From Lacrimispora xylanisolvens (lineage in GTDB: Bacteria; Bacillota; Clostridia; Lachnospirales; Lachnospiraceae): a stretch of DNA of 64,000 bases. The stretch is taken from positions 1-64,000 of the forward strand of contig NZ_PTJA01000010.1 in the NCBI RefSeq assembly GCF_002934545.1, written 5' to 3'. A program made the position numbers and the translations under genes. This document shows positions 1-8,330 of this stretch, in pieces; position 1 is the stretch's first letter; every line of letters begins with the position of its first letter. The notes beneath the pieces are model-generated. The model saw only the letters and a program-made list of their open reading frames with translations, had not been told where the DNA came from and did not search any database.

Positions 1-120
1 CCAGATCGTTGTAGAAAACTAAAAACACGGTAAAGATACCGCCGCCCCAATCGGGCGGCGAACTTATTGACCTGGACTGGTTATTTACCATTTACACTTA
101 AAATAAAGTGTAGAAAATAA

Positions 121-171
121 ATTTGACTTTTATACATACTTTATTAATACTTATATGCATAAAAGTCAAAT
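121..171. repeat. Long AT-rich inverted repeat
   Basis: Positions 121-133 (ATTTGACTTTTAT) are the exact reverse complement of 159-171. Pairing resumes after one mismatch for four more base pairs. The loop region contains TACTTTATTAATAC (137-150), a 14-mer that recurs exactly at 3808-3821 over the promoter of the large neighbouring gene. There is no U-tract beyond the stem, so it is not an obvious terminator. Confidence 0.6.
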
Positions 172-377
172 ATTTTATCATTATTAAATTAGTCTAAATT
201 TTCCGTATTTTCAATTACATCTTCTCACTTGCCACAATCCGCCTTAATGCTTACCATGCTTGCTTCACCGATTCTTAATCTGCCATACAACATAATTAAA
301 AAGACTGGAGCATTTCTGTAGTTACAAACTGAACTGTTCTCTAAAATGCCATAAACACGCTATTTTCTGTACATTAT

Positions 378-410
378 CTACAACTCACGACGTAACCTGA
401 TATACATAAT
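378..410. repeat. Degenerate copy of metA 3' end (att-like, left)
   Basis: This segment matches the last codons and stop of metA (4507-4541) at 31 of 35 aligned columns, with one 2-nt gap and two substitutions. The conserved parts are CTACAACTCA, CGTAACCTGATA and ACATAAT. The 2-nt gap would frameshift the last codons, so this copy is not coding. Together with 4507-4541 it forms a direct repeat around the block holding the STAND-like gene, as expected for a flank left by integration into the 3' end of metA. Confidence 0.65.
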
Positions 411-616
411 TAGTATATCATATGGTGAAGATTTTATATTAAAAACCCTTTATTTTATACTCAATTTTTCTATCTCTAACTGATCAACATAATCCATTGT
501 TGGAACAAACATACTGTGTACTGTTGTACTTCCTTTATAGGATAATGCCGTTTCAAAAATTTCTTCCCAAATATTTCTTCGCTTCAGTTAATACCTTCTC
601 CTATATTAATCCCTAA

Positions 617-3600
617 TCATAGATTTTTTTCGTAATATGCTTCTTCAATATTCTTGTAAGTAGTGACTGTCAAAGGATGTTCTTTACCAAGAGTCTTTTC
701 ACGTATTGTTAAAGCTTTTTGAAACCATTTTATCGCCTCAGAATATTCTTTTTTTCCATAATATACTGCTCCAATGTTATTGTAAGTAGTGGCCGTCTCA
801 GGATGGTTTCTTCCCAGAGTCTCTTCATGTATTGTTAAAGCTTTTTGATACCATTTCATCGCCTCAGAATATTCTTTTTGATCATCGTATACCAATCCAA
901 TATTACTATAAGTAATTGCGGTATCAGGATGATCAATTCCTAAAACCTTTTCACGTATTAACATAGCCTTCCTATACCATTCCAACGCTATGGGATATTC
1001 TTTAATCGTATAATGTAATAGTGCGATGTTATTATAATTATTAGCTAACATGGGATGCTCTTTATTCAGTACCTTTTCATTTATAGATAATGCTTTGTAA
1101 TAATATTCCAGGGCCTTAGAATACGCTCCCTTATGATCATATACAGATGCCAGGTTGTTAAAAATTGTAGCAGTATCGTAATGGTCATTTCCAAATTCTT
1201 TTTCTCGTATATCTAAAGCTTTAAAAAAGAATTTAATAGCCTGAGGATAAAGTCCTAGATTGTCATATATAGACGCAATATTATTATAGACTGTTGCAGT
1301 TGAAGGATGATCTTCACCAAGTAACTTTTCATCAATAGATAGTGCTTTCTGATACCATCCCAACGCTTCAGGATATTTTCCTAGATAATCATATACTAAT
1401 GCAATATTGTTATAGGTAATCGCTGTTGAAGAATTTTCTTGACCTAATAAATCTTCATTAATAGAAATAGCATTTTGAATCATCTCCAATGCTTCAATAT
1501 AATTACCCTGCCTAATCTTCACTAATGCAATATTACTATATATTGCAGCGACCAGAGGATGCATTTCCCCCAGTATTTTTTTTCGTATAACCAAAGCCTT
1601 CCTATACCATTCCAACGCCTTGACATAATTACCTTGTTTATAATAAATCATCGCAATATTATTTTGCAAATTAGAATATATTTCTTTTTCTTCCCCCATA
1701 AAATTATTTACGATTGATAAAGCATGTGGGAAAAGCCACAACTTCTGAATAGCCATTTCATTTGGCTTAATATAAAGTTTTTGATTAATCCATAAAATCA
1801 TCGGCTCTACATCATCATAATCTGGATTTGCACAATATTTAATTACTGACGATACAACAGGATGCATAAAATAACTATTTTGGTTTTCATTTCTATTAAT
1901 CCATCCTTTATTAACAAGTTTGTTAATTATACTTAAACCTTGTATTCCGAAGCATTCTTTACTAACTTCCATAGGAAATAGTTCGGATGATAATAAAGAA
2001 AAATGCTGTAATATCCTTAATTCAGCTTGATCACCAATATCAGCTATATGAAAAATTTTAGCCATATGTTCAATAAATACATTTTCAGATTTTTGTTCTA
2101 ACGTCGCTTCTGGATTATGGGTATATGAAATTTCTTCATTAATATCAGCAAGGTTAAAACCATTTTTAATAATTGATGCCAACATCTCCTGACTTGATTT
2201 TCCACTTGCATATTGTGTTTTTGATAATAATTCAATCGATAACGTGTGTCTATCAGACAGCTGAATAATATGATCAACTGTATTGTCAGAAGATTCATAA
2301 TCATTACTGTGCATTCTATAAAGCAAACGACATTCTTCCAGAGACATCGCATTTATTTTAACGGAAGTAATACGATCTACTTTACCACGCGAAGTAAGAA
2401 TAATACGACACCCTAGTGAAATTAAATCCGTAAGATCCTTTGGAGATAAATCATTTGCATTATCGATAATCAAAAGTATATTATTGGCATTTTCAGCTAT
2501 ATACTTTTTTATTTTCTTCCAATACGTATCAACGTCCAACTCCTCTATGAATTCAAACTGATTATAGAAAGTATTTAAAATATTCTCACGAAAAAAAAGC
2601 CAACCAATATTTTTAAAAATAAGTGCATTTTCCTTTGTAAATTTTTCGAATAATTTACGGCAAATTTCTGTCTTTCCCATTCCTGGGGGCGCATATAGAG
2701 TTATAAGTTTTCTGTCTTGGATCATTTTTTCTATAATAGCCATATCTTTGTCTCTTCCTATAAAATTCTCAGTAGCTGGGAATGGTATAGAATTGGTAAT
2801 AATCTTAGCCTGCATGTGATATTTTTGTGATGTGATATCCCATTTCTTTAAAGCATTATTAAAATGAGTGTATGAAGCCCAATTAGAGAATTTAGAATCC
2901 CATATATGTGCTTCTACAGAAAAATCACCATTTTCTCTTATTTCACCAATCGAAAAAACTGTTTGCACATCTTTATCGTTCTTTAAACATCCCATAGTTA
3001 TTTCCATTATTTCATTTATTCTTCTCTTCCATGCATCATGAGCATCTCCACAGAGATATAACCTCACCGGATAATTTATGAAAATCTGTTCAAGAGCCTT
3101 TTTTTCGTCATCTCTAAAATTATCCATACCATGATGAGCCAAAATGATAATGGGTTTATCTGGGTTTTCTTCAATTATAGATTCTAAACAATCATAAAGT
3201 ACTTCATTGCCTATGACCAATTTGTTTCTCTCATTATCACTTCCGCAAGTAATAGCTGTGTTTAAATAAAGAAGGTTATAAGTTTTAAAGCAACGATACT
3301 GATGAATTGGTAATAAACTCTCTGTCCATACTTTGTTGTTAGGATGGAGTAGATTTTCCACACAATTAAAAAAATGGAATCGCTCAATTAAATATTCTAA
3401 ATCTCCATGTTCAAAGCTTCCCTTTTCGCAATTATATGATTTTCGGATCCCAATAATTTTAGAACAATCTTCATCTCTTGTTAAATCATGATTACCTGGA
3501 ACGATGTGTATATTTTCAGAATTTATTACACCAACTGATGCTGAAACCTCCTTAATAAATTCTACTGATGCACAAGCAACAGAATGCTCATCTTCATTTT

Positions 3601-3760
3601 TTTGAAGTAATGCATTCCTAAAATCACCCGTTATAAAAACATTGTCTACATTGAAATTGTTATCTTTTAAATATTTGATAAGATTCTTTCGTAATTGTTT
3701 TGAACTGCGTCCGTCACTTTTAGGATTATAATGAACGTCCGAAATATGTAACCATTTCAT
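617..3760 (-). CDS. Metallophosphoesterase - NB-ARC (STAND) NTPase - TPR protein
   Basis: A 1047-residue three-part protein. Residues 1-290 form a calcineurin-like metallophosphoesterase: D8-V-H10, GDFRNA with D46, GNHD at 89-92, HH at 209-210 and GDAH at 238-241; the usual GHxH last motif has Asp in place of its first His. Residues ~325-645 form an NB-ARC/STAND ATPase: Walker A at 357-364 (G360-MGKT), Walker B LLIID ending at D433, sensor ILTSR at 454-458, and MHP at 632-634 where the MHD motif of this class normally sits. Residues ~693-1040 hold eight 42-residue kinesin-light-chain-type TPRs and a partial ninth. By family knowledge, STAND proteins sense a ligand through the repeat region, oligomerise and activate the N-terminal effector; many bacterial ones are antiphage. 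Here the effector would be the phosphoesterase. It stands alone, without a partner gene, on accessory DNA. The Shine-Dalgarno is weak. No signal peptide or membrane segment, so probably cytoplasmic. Confidence 0.85.
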   Translation of the reverse strand: MKWLHISDVHYNPKSDGRSSKQLRKNLIKYLKDNNFNVDNVFITGDFRNALLQKNEDEHSVACASVEFIKEVSASVGVINSENIHIVPGNHDLTRDEDCSKIIGIRKSYNCEKGSFEHGDLEYLIERFHFFNCVENLLHPNNKVWTESLLPIHQYRCFKTYNLLYLNTAITCGSDNERNKLVIGNEVLYDCLESIIEENPDKPIIILAHHGMDNFRDDEKKALEQIFINYPVRLYLCGDAHDAWKRRINEIMEITMGCLKNDKDVQTVFSIGEIRENGDFSVEAHIWDSKFSNWASYTHFNNALKKWDITSQKYHMQAKIITNSIPFPATENFIGRDKDMAIIEKMIQDRKLITLYAPPGMGKTEICRKLFEKFTKENALIFKNIGWLFFRENILNTFYNQFEFIEELDVDTYWKKIKKYIAENANNILLIIDNANDLSPKDLTDLISLGCRIILTSRGKVDRITSVKINAMSLEECRLLYRMHSNDYESSDNTVDHIIQLSDRHTLSIELLSKTQYASGKSSQEMLASIIKNGFNLADINEEISYTHNPEATLEQKSENVFIEHMAKIFHIADIGDQAELRILQHFSLLSSELFPMEVSKECFGIQGLSIINKLVNKGWINRNENQNSYFMHPVVSSVIKYCANPDYDDVEPMILWINQKLYIKPNEMAIQKLWLFPHALSIVNNFMGEEKEIYSNLQNNIAMIYYKQGNYVKALEWYRKALVIRKKILGEMHPLVAAIYSNIALVKIRQGNYIEALEMIQNAISINEDLLGQENSSTAITYNNIALVYDYLGKYPEALGWYQKALSIDEKLLGEDHPSTATVYNNIASIYDNLGLYPQAIKFFFKALDIREKEFGNDHYDTATIFNNLASVYDHKGAYSKALEYYYKALSINEKVLNKEHPMLANNYNNIALLHYTIKEYPIALEWYRKAMLIREKVLGIDHPDTAITYSNIGLVYDDQKEYSEAMKWYQKALTIHEETLGRNHPETATTYNNIGAVYYGKKEYSEAIKWFQKALTIREKTLGKEHPLTVTTYKNIEEAYYEKNL

Positions 3761-3794
3761 TTTTTAAACCAACTTTCATTCTTATTAATATTGA

Positions 3795-3823
3795 ATAATA
3801 CAAATAGTACTTTATTAATACAA
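3795..3823 (-). promoter_or_regulatory. Predicted promoter of the STAND-like gene
   Basis: Read on the minus strand: -35 TTGTAT (3823-3818), a 17-nt spacer, -10 TATTAT (3800-3795), about 35 bp upstream of the start codon. The 14-mer at 3808-3821 that recurs at 137-150 overlaps the -35 box and spacer, so it could be an operator. Confidence 0.5.
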
Positions 3824-3979
3824 GACATATTATGATTTTCATCAAGTTTCATATTATTTATAAAGAAATTAGTAATTCATTTCACAATATCTCGCATTAA
3901 AATTATTCTTTAAGAAAAATAATTTGTTTATATTTTACCAGAAAAGTATATGTTTTACCAATATAATTCAAAAAAATAA

Positions 3980-4010
3980 CATCTAATCACGCTATTAACG
4001 TAATTAGATG
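3980..4010 (-). terminator. Intrinsic terminator on the minus strand
   Basis: A 12-bp stem with one mismatch (3980-3991 with 3999-4010, 7-nt loop). On the minus strand it is followed by TTATTTTTTT. It overlaps the end of the ParB-like relic and probably served that gene. Confidence 0.65.
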
Positions 4011-4166
4011 CTTAATAGCTATTCTCTTCATCAGTTCAAACAATTCCATGTCACTTTCTACTTTTAAGGGAGGTTTAGCAAAATTATGTAACTCATTAAT
4101 TTTAATGTTCTTTACTACAGTTATCTTCTTGTTTTTTTCCTCCTTTGTATGATACAACTTTATCAC
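3987..4166 (-). pseudogene. ParB-like N-terminal fragment (relic)
   Basis: A 59-codon frame on the minus strand starting from a GTG. Its middle reads NIKINELHNFAKPPLKVESD followed by MELFELMKRI. This matches the order of conserved positions at the start of the ParB-like domain of plasmid and integrative-element partition proteins (LHxF, then PxKV, D and a helix ending in a SI-like pair). The frame stops right after, inside a terminator hairpin, so only about a quarter of a ParB-like domain remains. A GGAGG lies inside the frame at about 4139-4143 but without a start codon at normal spacing. I infer a decayed gene from a plasmid or integrative element. Confidence 0.4.
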
Positions 4167-4214
4167 TTCCTTTCCATCTTAACCAATGTGCAAATAATCT
4201 TCTAAACGAAAAAA

Positions 4215-4251
4215 GACCTCTTATTTCCAATTGGCTTAGAAATAAAAGGTC
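4215..4251 (-). terminator. Intrinsic terminator downstream of metA
   Basis: Stem 4215-4227 with 4239-4251 (13 bp, one G.U-type mismatch, 11-nt loop). On the minus strand a run of six T follows. It would end transcripts coming from metA, about 250 bp downstream of its stop. I see nothing else definable between 4252 and 4506. Confidence 0.65.
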
Positions 4252-4506
4252 ACTAAAATTATACAAGATAAATCCTCAGCAAGATTTACTTAACATGAAT
4301 CAAAAAAGGTATCACCCTATAAGCAATACCTGATTTGAATTGCAAAAAACTTAACTCCTTTTCTATTATTTTTTTGTCCCTACCGTACGCCATTCGTACA
4401 CCATTTTTCACAATAACTACGGCATTTTGCGATAAATTACGATATGTCCGATTTCATATTCATATCGTCTGAACCCTTGATAAACCAAGGTTTTAAGCCA
4501 CTTTCC

Positions 4507-4541
4507 CTACAACTCATACGGCGTAACCTGATAAACATAAT
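4507..4541. repeat. metA 3' end, right member of direct repeat (att-like)
   Basis: Last codons and TAG stop of metA. The imperfect partner is at 378-410. Homology ends abruptly at both sides of the 35-bp block, which argues for a site duplication and not a longer gene duplication. Confidence 0.6.
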
Positions 4542-5412
4542 AATTCAACCAATTCCCATAAATCGTATTCGCCGCATTCCTCCAACAAAGCACCGGCATC
4601 GTATCCGGGTCATCATCCTCATAATAATTACAAGGAATGTCCGGATTCAACCCCTTATCCAGATCCCTATGATACTCCCCATTCAACGTCATCCGATCAT
4701 ATTCCGGATGCCCCTGAATGAAAACCTGCTTTCCATCCTCACTCATCACCATCAGAATCCCAGCTTCCTTCGACTCCGCCAGAATCTTCAGCCCCTGATG
4801 CTTCTCAATATCCACTCTCCTCACCTCGGTATACCGGGAATGAGGCGCCATCACATAATCATCAAGACTGCGTACCAGCGGCACCTTCCGATCCAGAACC
4901 CTGTGTCTGTAAATACCAGAAAGCTTGCTGTCCCTCTTATACTTTGGCACCCCATAATGATAGTAGAGTCCGGCCTGGGCGCCCCAGCAGATATGAAGGG
5001 AACTGGTAACATTGGTTTTACTCCACTCCATAATCTTCGTCAGCTCTTCCCAGTAATTCACCTCTTCAAACTCCATATTCTCAACAGGCGCACCGGTAAT
5101 AATCATACCATCGAACTTTTTCTCTTTTACCTCATCAAAGAACACATAAAACTTATTCAAATGACTGGCAGAAGTATTCTTTGAAGTATGACTCTCCAGC
5201 ATCAGAAACGTACAATCCACCTGCAGCGGAGTATTAGACAATGCGCGGAGAAGCTGGGTTTCTGTCTCTTCCTTAATTGGCATTAAATTAATAATCAGGA
5301 TTTCAAGGGGACGAATATCCTGGCTTGAAGCCCGGTCCTCATCCATGATAAATATGTTCTCTGTTTCCAGTATGGCTTTTGCAGGTAAATCCTTTTGTAC
5401 TTTAATCGGCAT
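4507..5412 (-). CDS. metA: Homoserine O-acyltransferase (MetA family, predicted acetyl-CoA specific)
   Basis: Activates homoserine by O-acylation, the first committed step of methionine synthesis. 301 residues, full length. The catalytic Cys is C142 in HICWGAQAG and the His-Glu pair is H235/E237 in GHPEYD. Residue 111 is Glu (TGAPVE), the residue that in MetA-family enzymes goes with acetyl-CoA use, where succinyl-CoA enzymes such as E. coli MetA have Gly. I therefore predict O-acetylhomoserine as product despite the usual succinyltransferase name. It starts 3 nt after the ligA stop with GGAGGG about 7 nt upstream, so it is the last gene of a rluF-like/ligA/metA operon. No SAM riboswitch or T-box precedes it. 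Its 3' end is duplicated at 378-410. Confidence 0.93.
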   Translation of the reverse strand: MPIKVQKDLPAKAILETENIFIMDEDRASSQDIRPLEILIINLMPIKEETETQLLRALSNTPLQVDCTFLMLESHTSKNTSASHLNKFYVFFDEVKEKKFDGMIITGAPVENMEFEEVNYWEELTKIMEWSKTNVTSSLHICWGAQAGLYYHYGVPKYKRDSKLSGIYRHRVLDRKVPLVRSLDDYVMAPHSRYTEVRRVDIEKHQGLKILAESKEAGILMVMSEDGKQVFIQGHPEYDRMTLNGEYHRDLDKGLNPDIPCNYYEDDDPDTMPVLCWRNAANTIYGNWLNYYVYQVTPYEL

Positions 5413-5415
5413 ATT

Positions 5416-7374
5416 TTATCCCTCCAGCAGTTTTATGAAATCCTCTTCTGAAATAATGGGCACTCCCAGTTCCTTTGCCTTTTTATTTTTAGACGAATTG
5501 GATGTGGTATCATTGTTAATTAAATAAGTCGTCTTTGATGTAACTGATCCAGTGGCTTTGCCTCCCTGTGCTTCGATTGCTTCCTGAAGCGCCTTTCGGT
5601 TCTCAAAATGCTCCACGGATCCGGTAATGACAAACGTCATTCCCTCCAGCCGCTTCTCTCCTCCGGTCTCCGCCTCCTGCTCAATGGTTACCTCTTCTAA
5701 CAGACGATCTGTCATCTCATTATTCTTCTCGTCCTTAAAATAAGTAATCCATGCATCTGCCAGCACCTTTCCAATGCCGGAGACAGCAGTCAGCTCCTCT
5801 TCCTCTGCATGACGCATTCGGTCAAAATCGTAACGGAATTCCCGGCAGAGCATCTTCGCATTGGCAACTCCTATACCAGCAATTCCAAGTCCATAAATCA
5901 GACGGGGCAGGGTGGTATGAGACGCCTTATTCACTGCCTGAATTAAATTATCATAAGACTTTTTACCGAAGCCCTCCATCTGAGTAATAGCTTCTTCATG
6001 CTGATCTAAATGAAACATATCGGCAAACTCCCGGATAAATCCGGCACCGATAAACTTTTCCAGCGTAGCTTCAGATAATCCATCAATATTTAAAGCATCC
6101 CGGCTTACAAACAGGGAAAAGCCCTTGATCCGCTTCGCCTGACAATCCGGGTTGGTGCAATATAAACTTTTCACATCATTTACCTGACGGATTTCCGTCC
6201 TTCCGTCACAGACCGGGCAATGATCCGGAATCTTTATTTTACCGCTTCTGGTTAAATTGTCGGCAATCTGAGGAATAATCATATTCGCCTTGTAAACTGT
6301 AATCTGATCCCCTTCCCCCAGTTCCAGCGCTTCCATAATACTAAGATTATGCACACTGGCACGGCTCACTGTCGTGCCCTCCAGCTCCACCGGTTCAAAG
6401 ATGGCTACCGGATTAATCAGACCGGTTCTTGACGCACTCCATTCAATTTCTGTCAGCGTAGTCTCCCTGATCTCATCAGCCCATTTAAATGCGATGGCAT
6501 TGCGTGGGAACTTTGCAGTCCGTCCAAGAGATTCCCCATAAGCAATATCATCATATAAAAGCACCAGTCCGTCTGATGGAATGTCATATTCCGGTACAGT
6601 CTTTGCGAATTCAGCAACCGCTTCCCCGATGGTATCTTTCGTTACGATCTTATAATCCACCACATCAAAGCCCTGGGCTTTCAGCCACTGAAACTGCTCA
6701 GCTCTGGAGTTTTTAAAATCAACACCTGGGGCGGAAACCAGTGCAAATGCCTCGAAATTTACGTTTCGGCGGGCGGTGATCTGGTTGTTTAACTGTCTGA
6801 CGGAACCGCTGCACAAATTCCTTGGATTCTTATACTTTGCAGTCACATCCTCAATCTCGTCATTAATCCGGTTAAAGTCAGTGTATTTTATGACAGCCTC
6901 TCCCCTTATTACCAGTTCTCCCTGATAAGAAATGGTAAGAGGAATGTTTGCAAATACTCTTGCATTATTGGTAATTACCTCTCCGATCTCTCCATTTCCC
7001 CGTGTTACCGCTTTTTGAAGCGTCCCCTCCCGGTAAACCAGAACAACCGTCAGTCCATCCAGCTTCCAAGAGAGAATCCCTCTCTGGCTTCCCAGCCAGT
7101 CAGCCAAGTCCTCCGTACTCTTCGTCTTATCCAGAGAAAGCATAGGGGAATCATGGGCTTCCTTGGGAAGCTCGCTTAAGACCTGATAGCCAACGTTCTG
7201 TGTGGGGCTGTTAGATAAAACAATTCCTGTTTCCTCTTCCAGCGCCGCCAGTTCATCATAGAGACGGTCATACTCAAAATTGCTCATGATCTCCCGGCTT
7301 TCCTGGTAGTAGGCCTTTCCTGCCTCCTGTAACCGGGATATCAATTCTTTGATTCTATTTAATTTTTCGTCCAT
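5416..7374 (-). CDS. ligA: NAD-dependent DNA ligase
   Basis: Seals nicks between Okazaki fragments and in repair using NAD+. 652 residues, normal length. The adenylation motif is KLDG with K104, within a WKLDGLTVVLVY variant of the more common KIDGLA. An OB fold follows, then a four-Cys zinc finger (CPVC...CTNPDC), helix-hairpin-helix repeats and a C-terminal BRCT domain from about residue 575. The start codon lies inside the 3' end of the upstream pseudouridine synthase gene (20-nt overlap), pointing to translational coupling. The variant adenylation motif marks it as a divergent clostridial type; a second, canonical ligA elsewhere cannot be excluded. Confidence 0.95.
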   Translation of the reverse strand: MDEKLNRIKELISRLQEAGKAYYQESREIMSNFEYDRLYDELAALEEETGIVLSNSPTQNVGYQVLSELPKEAHDSPMLSLDKTKSTEDLADWLGSQRGILSWKLDGLTVVLVYREGTLQKAVTRGNGEIGEVITNNARVFANIPLTISYQGELVIRGEAVIKYTDFNRINDEIEDVTAKYKNPRNLCSGSVRQLNNQITARRNVNFEAFALVSAPGVDFKNSRAEQFQWLKAQGFDVVDYKIVTKDTIGEAVAEFAKTVPEYDIPSDGLVLLYDDIAYGESLGRTAKFPRNAIAFKWADEIRETTLTEIEWSASRTGLINPVAIFEPVELEGTTVSRASVHNLSIMEALELGEGDQITVYKANMIIPQIADNLTRSGKIKIPDHCPVCDGRTEIRQVNDVKSLYCTNPDCQAKRIKGFSLFVSRDALNIDGLSEATLEKFIGAGFIREFADMFHLDQHEEAITQMEGFGKKSYDNLIQAVNKASHTTLPRLIYGLGIAGIGVANAKMLCREFRYDFDRMRHAEEEELTAVSGIGKVLADAWITYFKDEKNNEMTDRLLEEVTIEQEAETGGEKRLEGMTFVITGSVEHFENRKALQEAIEAQGGKATGSVTSKTTYLINNDTTSNSSKNKKAKELGVPIISEEDFIKLLEG

Positions 7375-8152
7375 CAGATTTCTCCTTTTTCTGTTCTTGA
7401 TAGGAAAGACTGGTCGAGCTTTTTAAAGACTCTTTCATCTGGTGGTATTCACGCCGGGAAAGTTCACGGTAAGCGCCCGGCTTTAAATCTCCTAGTTCAA
7501 TATTCATAATCCGCATTCGTTTTAACATGCGCACTTCGAACCCAAGCTGAGTGCACATTCGGCGAATCTGGCGGTTTAATCCCTGGGTCAGTACGATACG
7601 AAATGCCTTTTCTCCCGCTTTCTCTGCAAAGCAGGGCTTTGTGGTTACGTCTAACTCGGATAGAGTGACTCCCTTTCGCATCTTTCTGATGAAATCGTCG
7701 GTAACTGGACGATTCACTTTTACTAAATATTCCTTTTCATGAGCATTTCCGCTGCGCATGATTTTATTCACTAAATCTCCCTGGTTGGTCATGAGAATCA
7801 GACCCTCGGACTCCTTGTCCAGACGGCCTATGGGATAAATCCGCACAGGATAATGAACCAGATCCACGATATTGGGAGCCCGGTCCTTGTCTGAGGTGGT
7901 GCATACCACACCCCGAGGCTTATGGACTGCTAAAAAGACAGGCTCTGCCTTATGGCCGGTCTCACCTTTGGCTGCGCTGACAGAACGGCCCTTTACCGTA
8001 ACAGACTGTCCCGGAAGCACCTTTTGTCCCGGTACTGCGGCCTGTCCATCTATTTTAACCTTTCCTGTCTCAATGAGCCGGTCCGCCTCCCTGCGGGAAC
8101 AGATCCCTGCCTCACTTAAATATTTATTCAGACGGATTCCATTTGCATCCAT
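7355..8152 (-). CDS. Pseudouridine synthase, RsuA/RluB/RluF family
   Basis: Isomerises a specific uridine of rRNA to pseudouridine. 265 residues: an N-terminal S4 RNA-binding domain (about 5-52, with SRREADRLI), then the catalytic domain with the nucleophile in GRLDKESEG (D112). Within the family it looks nearest to RluF, which modifies 23S rRNA, but the exact target base cannot be read from sequence. The C-terminal ~30 residues are Lys/Ser-rich and probably disordered. First gene of the operon with ligA and metA. Confidence 0.85.
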   Translation of the reverse strand: MDANGIRLNKYLSEAGICSRREADRLIETGKVKIDGQAAVPGQKVLPGQSVTVKGRSVSAAKGETGHKAEPVFLAVHKPRGVVCTTSDKDRAPNIVDLVHYPVRIYPIGRLDKESEGLILMTNQGDLVNKIMRSGNAHEKEYLVKVNRPVTDDFIRKMRKGVTLSELDVTTKPCFAEKAGEKAFRIVLTQGLNRQIRRMCTQLGFEVRMLKRMRIMNIELGDLKPGAYRELSRREYHQMKESLKSSTSLSYQEQKKEKSDGRKIK

Positions 8153-8267
8153 AATTGTTCTCCCTTACTGTTTGCTAGATAAAAATTATAACATTGCTAA
8201 AGTGGTACGTCAAATTTTTATCTCTATTTTAAAATCGATTTTTCTTTCCTGAATGGTAAAATATGGT

Positions 8268-8323
8268 TTGCTTTTTCTTAATAAGAGTATTATAATAATA
8301 AATATCATTATTACATAGGAGGA
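8268..8323 (+). promoter_or_regulatory. Promoter and RBS of the hemerythrin gene
   Basis: TTGCTT (8268-8273), 17-nt spacer, TATAAT (8291-8296), then AGGAGGA (8317-8323) 7 nt before the ATG. Spacing and boxes fit the main vegetative sigma factor. Confidence 0.75.
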
Positions 8324-8330
8324 TTTCGTT

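Larger units (their letters stand above)
1..616. other. AT-rich gene-free stretch left of the STAND-like gene
   Basis: I find no convincing gene here. It holds a GC-rich perfect 8-bp inverted repeat (40-47 with 53-60, loop CAATC) without a T-tract on either side, a long AT-rich inverted repeat at 121-171, and a degenerate copy of the metA 3' end at 378-410. On the minus strand a 22-codon frame from an ATG near 292 down to a TGA near 229 reads MLYGRLRIGEASMVSIKADC and onward; I do not recognise it and it may be a relic. Confidence 0.5.

Noticed and set aside
40-60. GC-rich hairpin as a terminator
   Set aside because: Perfect stem but no T-tract on either strand; left undescribed as a terminator.
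640-1660. Regular ~126-bp periodicity that could be taken for a DNA repeat array or CRISPR
   Set aside because: It is the DNA of 42-residue TPRs within one coding frame; there are no identical short repeats with unique spacers.
4145-4333. 62-codon plus-strand frame in the accessory block
   Set aside because: No Shine-Dalgarno, overlaps a terminator hairpin and the ParB-like relic on the other strand.
4444-5184. 246-codon open frame on the plus strand antisense to metA
   Set aside because: No ribosome binding site, compositionally odd (Ile/Arg/His/Pro-rich), and fully antisense to a clear metA; a shadow.
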